Below, in pieces: positions 57,376-64,000 of a stretch of DNA of 64,000 nucleotides. This DNA is from Erodium maritimum. Its lineage: Eukaryota; Streptophyta; Magnoliopsida; Geraniales; Geraniaceae. A program made the translations under genes and the position numbers. The notes beneath the pieces were generated by a model. It ran no database searches. It was not told the origin of the DNA and saw only the letters and a list, made by a program, of their open reading frames with translations. Position 1 is the first letter of the stretch. Every line of letters starts with the position of its first letter. The stretch spans positions 23,501,432 to 23,565,431 of the forward strand of contig OY997592.1 of NCBI GenBank assembly GCA_963921825.1, given 5' to 3'.

Positions 57376-60300
57376 TCAACTCTGAATCAATCCACACAGT
57401 TGAGGAGACTCAATCCAAGATAAGAAGGAGAAGGATTTGCCTGCTTTGAAATTGGCCCAGAGAAGTTGATAAGCATCATGTTGGATTAATTGCACAATAA
57501 TATCAGGATGATCCAAAGTTCTGTTGAAGATGACTTTGTTTCTACTCAGCCAGATTCTCCAAATAACAATAGCATATAACCATTTCCAGTGAGTCTTGTT
57601 CTTGTGAGGGCCCAAATTCTTCCAAGCACATACCCAATCCTTGATGGTGTCAGGCATCACAGTCAATATGTTCCACCAGTTAAGAATTGAATTCCAAATA
57701 GTTCCAGCATAATTGCACCCCAAAAAAAGATGATCCACTTCTTCAGGATGCTCTTGACAGTATACACACCAAATGTTCTCAGAAAAAATACCCCTTGACC
57801 CTAAAAAGCATTTAGTAGGTACTGCCTGCATGCAGACCAGACAAGTGAATGCAGCCACTTTAGGAGGTAATATGGGAGTCCAGAGTAACCTTGGCCAATT
57901 CAAAGTCAGATCATGTTGCTTATCTAACAATTGATACATTTTTCTGACAGAGAAGCCCTTTTTATCAGCTCCCCAAGTAACAACATCTTCTCTGTCATTG
58001 AGGGACTCCTTTGTATTGATGAGTTGGCAAAGTAGATGGAATTGATCCCATTCCTAGCCCCTCAGATCTCTTCTGAAGTATAACCCAAACTCCATTTGAC
58101 CAACAGTTAGATATGAGTGCCTTCTTCTGATTGCTAAGATGATACATTCTTTGAAATAAAGTCTTAAGAGGAACCTCATAGATCCACAAGTCCTCCCAAA
58201 AGAAAACTGAATTACCTGAGTTAACTTCCCAACTCAGACCAGTAGCTCCAAATGCAGTAGCAAACTGAGGAATAGAGAGTAAGGACTCTATATGTCTAAG
58301 GAAACTATGGCCATCATGTAGTGTGAACTTTGATAAATCCCATGAAGATGGATCCCAACCATATTTAGCACACAGTAGTTGCTTCCAAAGTGAATCTTTT
58401 TCTAAAGCAAACCTCCACCACCATTTTGCTAGAAGTGCCAAGTTCATGGTTTGTAACCTTTTAATTCCCAAACCCCCAACCTTTTTTGGTCTGCACACTG
58501 AGTCCCAACAGACCTTGTGTAATACCTTTCTTGACAAGCTACCACTCCAAAGAAATCTTCTTTGCCATCTTTCCATCTCCAGAATGACTCCTTTTGGGGC
58601 CTTATATAATGACATATAAAATAAAGGCAATGCCCCAAGTGTTGAGTTGATGAGTGTAATTCTGCCCCCAAATGACTTTGATTTTGCTTGCCATAATCCA
58701 AGTTCTTTCTTGAACTTATTCATAACTGGTTCCCAAGTTTTTTTCTTCCTGGGATTGGCCCCCAATTGGAACCCCAAATAATCAATGGGGAGGCAAGCAT
58801 ATGAGCACCCTAAAATCTCAGTTACTTCAGATATATTCAAGGAAGAGGGGTTTAATAGTATAACCTTGGACTTGTTCAGATTTATCTTCAGCCCTGTTGC
58901 CCTTTGTAAAACATTAATAGTGTGCTTCAAATTTATCAATTCTTGTCTCCCAGCTTGGATAAATAATAACGTATCATCTGCAAATTGCAGGTGTGAAATT
59001 TTTGGACCCAAGTCACTGCATTGAACCCCCCTAAATAGCCCAGCATTAGTCCCTTGGAGCATTGACAGGTGAAGTGTTTCAGCCACCAAAGCAAATAAGA
59101 GAGGTGACAATAAGCATCCTTGTCTTAAACCTCTGAATAAAGGAAAATCAAGTGAGGGGGAGCCATTGATCAGAATTGAAGACCAAGCCTTTATACATTC
59201 AGCCATCCAAGCAAGCCATTTTTCTCCAAACCCCATAGCCTTGAGAACATTCAATAATGCCTTCCAGTGTATATGATCATAAGCTTTCTCAAAGTCAACC
59301 TTAAACAATATTACTTCTTGTCCAGGTTGCTTGATAGAATGAATGAGTTCAGTAGCAATCAATACTCCATCTAATATCTGCCTCCCTCCAATAAAACCAG
59401 TCTGCACATCACTAACAAGAATATTTATCACAACCTTTAATCTTTGAGCCAACATCTTGGAGAGTATTTTGTAAGAGCTAGTTATCAGACTAATAGGTCT
59501 ATAGTCCTCAAAACCAGATGGAGCTGAACATTTGGGGATGAGGGTGATAAATGAAGAGTTGATCCCCTTCCCCAAAGAGCCTCCCCCATGAAAATAATGG
59601 ACAAAATTCATGATATCTTCCTTTACAAATTCCCAAGCCACCTGAAAGAATTTCATGGTAAATCCATCTGGACCAGGGGATTTATCACCATTGCAAGCCT
59701 TAATTGCCAAAAAGATCTCATGTTCTGAAAAAATTGTTTTCATCCCCTCAACTTGTAGAGAAGTAATAGTTTTGAAAGGTAAGGAAGAGATATCAATTCT
59801 TATTTCCAATTCCACTGTAAACCTTTTGGCAAAATGTGTTTTGGCCACCTCCTTTATCTCAGTTGGAGTAGAGAAAGAAACACCATTTTCCAATACTTGT
59901 GAGATTTTTTGTCTGGCCTGATTAACATTAGCCACCAAGTGATAGAAATTTGAACATCTATCCCCATCTTTACTCCATTTGTGCCTAGCCTTCTGACACC
60001 AAAGCTTGGATTGTAATTTCAATTTCTGAATCAATTTAGCACACAGGAGAGCTCTCTGAGAACATTCAGCATTTGTCAGTTCCCTACTCTCCACTTGGGA
60101 ATCAAATTCACTGATCTCCCCAGATAACAAATCTATATCCACTTTCAACCAACCAAAAGTATGAATATTCCATTCCCTCAGAAATCCCTTCACAGCCTTA
60201 AGTTTGAACCATAATACATAAGCAGGTGATCCAAGAACTTGTATTGATCTCCAGAAGACCTCAGTGTCTTTGGCAAATTTAGGATGCTCAGTCCAAGCAT

Positions 60301-61009
60301 TGATAAATTTAAAAGGTCTAGGGCCCCAATCCAACACAGGATTAGCCAATAAAATGGGCTTATGATCTGAAATGCCCCTATTATGACAAGTCTGAGATAA
60401 ATTGTTGAAAGTAGTAAGTAGCTGTGGAGAAACCATAAACCTATCCAGTCTAGAAGCTCTTGATCTTGTCCCAAATCAGGTGTATTTACCCCCCACCAAG
60501 TGCAGATCAACTAGCCCCACATTATCCAGTAGTGATCTGAAATCTGAAATGCTTGTGTTTGAGGGAGAAGAGCCACTTTTTTCCACAAGATCTAATACAA
60601 CATTAAAGTCCCCAGCCACCAAGAATTCAGATACATAAGTACTGATTTGTTGTTCAATCTCCAACCAAAGTGCAGCCCTATCAGGAACAAAACAAGGAGC
60701 ATATACATTTGCAACAGTTATGTTTAAATCTGTGCTTATATGCTTACCAGACCAATAAATCACCCTCTCCTTACAATCTGAACTCAACTTCTTCCACACT
60801 TCTTTATTCCAAACTGTGATGATACCCCCAGAAGCTCCATTAGAAGGAGCCATTATTGCTTCCCAACTCTGACTGAAGCCACAACTATTTAGACAAAATT
60901 GAGGTAACTCTGTTAATTTAGACTCTTGAATCAAAACCATTGAAGGAAGAAGTTTGGCACACAAGTTTCTCAAAGCTCTCCTCTTCTGCCTTGAGGAAAC
61001 ACCCCTCAC
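57376..61009 (-). pseudogene. LINE ORF2: endonuclease, reverse transcriptase, zf-RVT
   Basis: The frame opens before 61009 (SWNVRGVSSRQKRRALRNL). The endonuclease shows LIQESKL, NVYAP and GDFNVVLD (about 60600) and SDHKPILL (about 60360). A TGA at 60476-60478 replaces the Trp expected in GKYTW. RT lies in about 58600-59800: NGDKSPGPDGFTMKFFQ, FITLIPK, DYRPISLI, KVDFEKAYDHIHW, GLRQGCLLSPLLF, HLQFADDTLLF (FADD at 58973-58984), LGFQLG. A frameshift near 58050 leads into the zf-RVT domain (57376-57990: KGFSVRKMYQLL, PPKVAAFTCLV, CVYCQEHPEEVDHLFLGC). No RNase H follows, unlike the LINEs at 10390 and 22616. The RT and endonuclease residues look intact, so only two lesions disable it. Confidence 0.93.
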
Positions 61010-61026
61010 ATTCCATGAGATGATCC

Positions 61027-63018
61027 TTATGGTGAAGATAATATTTGAGTAGGTAAGGACAACACAGGGGAGTCTAATGTGTCCTCAACATCTTCAAGAT
61101 CACAGAACTCATCATCTGAGTCTGCTTCCAATTGTACAGTTTGGTTTGCCTCCTCCTCAAGATTATCAAATTGTTCAATCACCTGATCCTTAGCAAGATA
61201 AGCATTTAGACCCAATGCTTGACAGTAATCCCAAGTCCCAGCTCCACCTTGCTTGAAAGCCCTACTCTCCTTTGACACTTGTTTAGTTCCATTGTGTGGT
61301 TTGATCAAAGGAAGTAGTAATTTGGTTTTGGACCTTGTGTTATATGCTACAGTAGCACTCCCTCTAATGAAACTAGAATTAACAAGGGGACTATTTGTGT
61401 TTGGAGACATAATAGTGTCCAAGGCTTTCAAATTAGTGTCCAAAGCATGATTTGAATTAATTCCCCCCAAAACAAGTTTTTTTATAACAGTTTTCTGCAC
61501 AATGGGGCCCAAACCTATCAAGGAAGGAGTTTGAAGTTCCTCCACATTAATGGCATCTGCTCCCAATGATCTTTTCTTCTTTTCCAAACCAGTAGTAGTC
61601 CCATCTGTTACAGCTAAGAGAGGTTAACACTCAACAGTTGCCGGAATAGTGGCCAACTCACCTGAATTTTCACTTTGAAAAGTGTCCGGCACAATGAGGA
61701 TTTCTTTTAAGGTTAATGGAAAACTAGTGGACGTAAAGATTGGATCTTTAATGCCTTGAACCATCTGAGTACAGAGAGGAGGATAATCAAGCAATGAATT
61801 TTGTTGTGTTTCAATCATAGGAACAGAAGGCAGTTGTTGAGTCACTGGGCCCTTGACAAGATCTTGTTGCTGTGCAAATGTTTCAGATTCACCAACTTCC
61901 CTACCCACATTCTCAACCAATAAACCCTGAGTAGTTAATGTATCTCCCCCAATCTCCTCCTCATTAAGACTCCTTGATTGATCAGTACTGTGAGAGCTAG
62001 AAGAGTCCACATCAATGACAGAATCAGCAAGAATCGGAGGAATGTTTGTGGCCTCAATTGAGCAGACCATGATATTGTAGTTCTGATCTTTCAAATTCAA
62101 ACCAATCTCCTTATAAACTCTAGGGTATTCATGTGCATGAATTAATACAAATGCTGCTTCCAGAGAATTTGCTTGTAAGGACACAGGGTGTGTGCAAACA
62201 TAAGATCCTATATCTTGTACTAACACTTTAAAAGTTTCCTCACACCAACCAAGCATAGGAACCCCATGAAGAGCAAGCCAAGTAAATTTCCCACCTTGCC
62301 TATATAGATCAGCCTTGTTTTTGAGAACTGTCATCCAAGGTTTAAACCAAACCTCCTCTTCTTGAAATGCTTGTAATTCTTCCTCTTCCTTGGGAAATAA
62401 AATTAAAGCAACTCTATTTCCCGATGCTTTCATCAACAGGTTAGTTCTTCTTGTATCTTTGATGTCCTCCATTATAGCTCCAACTGAAAGATGTGTGTGT
62501 AAAAGAACCAAATCTCCTCGGTTCAACCAGTCTCTCTGACCTTCCACCACCGTTCCTTTGGGGAAGTAAGATGGTGTTTCAGTTCTCTTCTCCCTCCACC
62601 TTTGTTTGACAGAAGGTTTGAAGTGTGTCGAGCCTTTGTCCAAAGCTTCAACGACAAAAAGTTTAAAACCCTTTTTAGAATAACCGTTGAAGATTTGTAT
62701 TGCTTTGAGAAGGCTTTGCTTGGATTTGAAGTTGATAAACCCAAACCATTTCCCACGAGTATTCGGATGGGGAGGTGTTTCAGCTGAGATGATGTCTCCA
62801 CACTCCTGAAAAAGGTTTTGTAACCAGACATTTGAAGTTCTTGGCGGTAAATTGTGAATGAACACCCTAAATCTCCCCTTCCCTGTGTCTTGTGAACGCG
62901 ATCCCACCACTACAGAGTGAAGTCTATCTCCCCTCAGTGCATCCAAAGCTTGATCTCTGTCTCCCATGGCCGATGGTCCAAACCCCGGTGGCGGACCTGT
63001 TGCCGACGATGAAGTCAT
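61027..63018 (-). pseudogene. LINE ORF1: RRM protein with DUF4283-like region, one internal stop
   Basis: The best ATG is 63018 (MTSSSATGPPPGFG). Residues about 50-130 form an RNA-recognition motif (FRVFIHNLPPRTSNVWLQNL as RNP2-like, then GKWFGFINF as RNP1-like). A DUF4283-like middle region follows (NRVALILFPKEEE ... WFKPWM ... WLALHGVPMLGW). The first frame ends with TAA at 61624-61626 after 464 residues. The same frame then stays open for another 199 codons to a TAA at 61027, rich in Ser, Asp and Glu (SDDEFCDLEDVEDTLDSPV). The stop at 61624 therefore probably interrupts one ORF1 of about 660 residues, though a natural two-ORF layout cannot be excluded. The role is RNA binding and RNP formation in retrotransposition. 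Its end overlaps the start of ORF2 in another frame. Confidence 0.88.
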
Positions 63019-63264
63019 GTCGTAACAGAGTGAAACTGTACAAGCCTCCAAAACTAAATTAGCTACCGATGCGACGCGAGAAGAAAGGATTCAGTTACCC
63101 TGGAACGGTTGAGAGAAAGAAATGAGTGAGAAGGTGGTTCGGTGGCCGGAATCCACCATGAACACTACACCTTCAAGCTCAAGAACAAGGTAGATGAACA
63201 GTGAACATAACTGTAGCAGTTGAGAGCGTTTTCAAATTTGTAGGTATGCTTCAAAGACCACAAT

Positions 63265-63280
63265 TATAATCGACTCATAC
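63265..63280. repeat. LINE target-site duplication, right copy (16 bp)
   Basis: TATAATCGACTCATAC directly follows the LINE 5' end and precedes the (AAT)n run. Confidence 0.92.
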
Positions 63281-63281
63281 A

Positions 63282-63331
<50 letters not shown>
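63281..63331. repeat. (AAT)n microsatellite
   Basis: About 16-17 uninterrupted AAT units lie next to the LINE insertion site. Confidence 0.97.
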
Positions 63332-64000
63332 GAGCCGAAATCCGCTAGAAACCACGCTTAACGTGCGAACCGTGCGAACCCATCCACGCCGTCCAGCAAC
63401 GACGATCAACCGCCCAGATCATCCTGTCTCCCACCTTCCTAAATTTCATGTTTCTTATACTTCCAAGGGCAAGACAGTAAATTCCCTTCCGAGCTTCTTC
63501 TTCCTCTTACAGTGCGATCACGATCGCGATCGCAGACGCAGAAAGTTGAGCTGATTTCACTATATTCTCTCAACAAAACAATGCGAAATCAACATAGAAT
63601 CTCTCTATTCCGTGAATCGATGATCATAGAGTCAAATTCGAGCACCAATTGTTATAATCTCAGGCTTCAGCAGAAATTCAAAATCGTGCTCTGTTTTTGC
63701 TTCTCCACTGTACATCGCAGATTCTAGCCTTTTATCACCTGATCAAGCTCAAAAAAAGGTGAGAATTATCATTTTACTTCCTTCGATCATCATTCAATCA
63801 AATTCAGGATCGAAAAATCAGAAAATATATGTCGCTTTCAAAAAATCTGAAAACGTGCTCTATTCTAGGGTTTATCAACTTTGTTGTTAGGATTTATCGA
63901 CTATTTGATGTGAACTCACCTCGTTTCTCAACTGATCAAGCGTAAACAAGGTGATATACTCCAACAATCGTTGTTTATATCTGAAATTCGATAAGCAGCA
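63332..64000. other. unassigned sequence at the right edge, possibly gene 5' flank or element end
   Basis: Bases 63355-63380 carry AACGTGCGAACCGTGCGAAC, a short direct repeat of GTGCGAACC that occurs in terminal regions of some plant DNA elements. A palindromic GCGATCACGATCGCGATCGC run lies near 63515. The remainder has CT-rich and ATCA-rich stretches and GT-AG-like signals (for example AAAAAAGGTGAGAA at about 63750), as in a transcribed 5' leader. No coding region could be fixed before the window ends. Confidence 0.3.

Larger units (their letters stand above)
56563..63264 (-). mobile_element. near full-length L1-type LINE with RRM-containing ORF1 (BNR-like)
   Basis: On the minus strand it runs from a 5' UTR of about 250 bases at 63264, through ORF1 and ORF2 to an A tail (T-run at 56563-56571 on the plus strand). 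Perfect 16 bp TSDs flank it. An RRM in ORF1 followed by an endonuclease-RT ORF2 is the layout of the BNR group of plant L1 elements. The 3' UTR of about 0.8 kb (56572-57375) has no gene; its 57000-57130 part holds an imperfect direct repeat (GACCTCCCCTGCA twice). Three lesions are visible: an in-frame stop within ORF1, a TGA in ORF2, and a frameshift late in ORF2. Few changes and perfect TSDs point to a recent insertion. Confidence 0.93.

Overview
This window looks like nuclear DNA from a flowering plant. It holds one convincing host gene with a GT-AG intron, a TATA box and a poly(A) signal. The rest is mostly plant transposable elements: Ty3/gypsy, Ty1/copia, L1-type LINEs, a hAT transposon and several MITEs. 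The species is not identifiable. No bacterial genes, CRISPR arrays or convincing tRNA or rRNA genes were seen. All calls come from reading the sequence by eye; no database search was possible.

Layout. Bases 1-90 hold a possible fragment of a subtilase propeptide. Bases 700-4260 hold unresolved repeat debris, including pieces that resemble a copia LTR. Bases 4300-5585 are a decayed LINE ORF1 (DUF4283 plus zinc knuckle). Bases 5890-10326 are the 5' part of a minus-strand copia element, with a 1.6 kb LTR. Bases 10390-13400 are a decayed LINE ORF2 with RNase H. Bases 13486-16100 hold inverted-repeat (MITE-like) elements with 9-11 bp target-site duplications (TSDs). Bases 16390-23890 are another LINE, split by a 3 kb gypsy-type LTR. 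Bases 24055-29274 are a nearly complete hAT transposon (8 bp TSD) whose transposase is broken by one stop codon and by a 495 bp palindromic MITE. Bases 29525-32677 are a solo gypsy LTR (5 bp TSD).

Bases 34740-50100 are a three-level nest: a LINE fragment is split by a copia element (34842-49439, 127 bp LTRs), which is itself split by a gypsy element (35525-45542, about 2.2 and 3.05 kb LTRs). TSDs and protein reading frames support each level. Bases 50100-53700 are non-coding, with an LTR-like stretch.

The host gene (53790-55626, two exons) encodes an organic cation/carnitine-type transporter of the major facilitator superfamily. A 279 bp Tourist-like MITE lies just downstream. Bases 56563-63264 are a nearly full-length LINE with an RRM-containing ORF1, an endonuclease-RT ORF2, an oligo(A) tail and a perfect 16 bp TSD beside an (AAT)n microsatellite. 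It has only a few inactivating lesions and is probably the youngest LINE here.

The transporter is the only likely functional cellular gene. The rest records successive insertions, deletions and LTR recombination. I found no wholly new biological system. The best leads are the palindromic MITE inside the hAT gene, the tandem arrays inside gypsy LTRs with an 816 bp length difference between the two LTRs of one element, and the inverted break in the first copia element.
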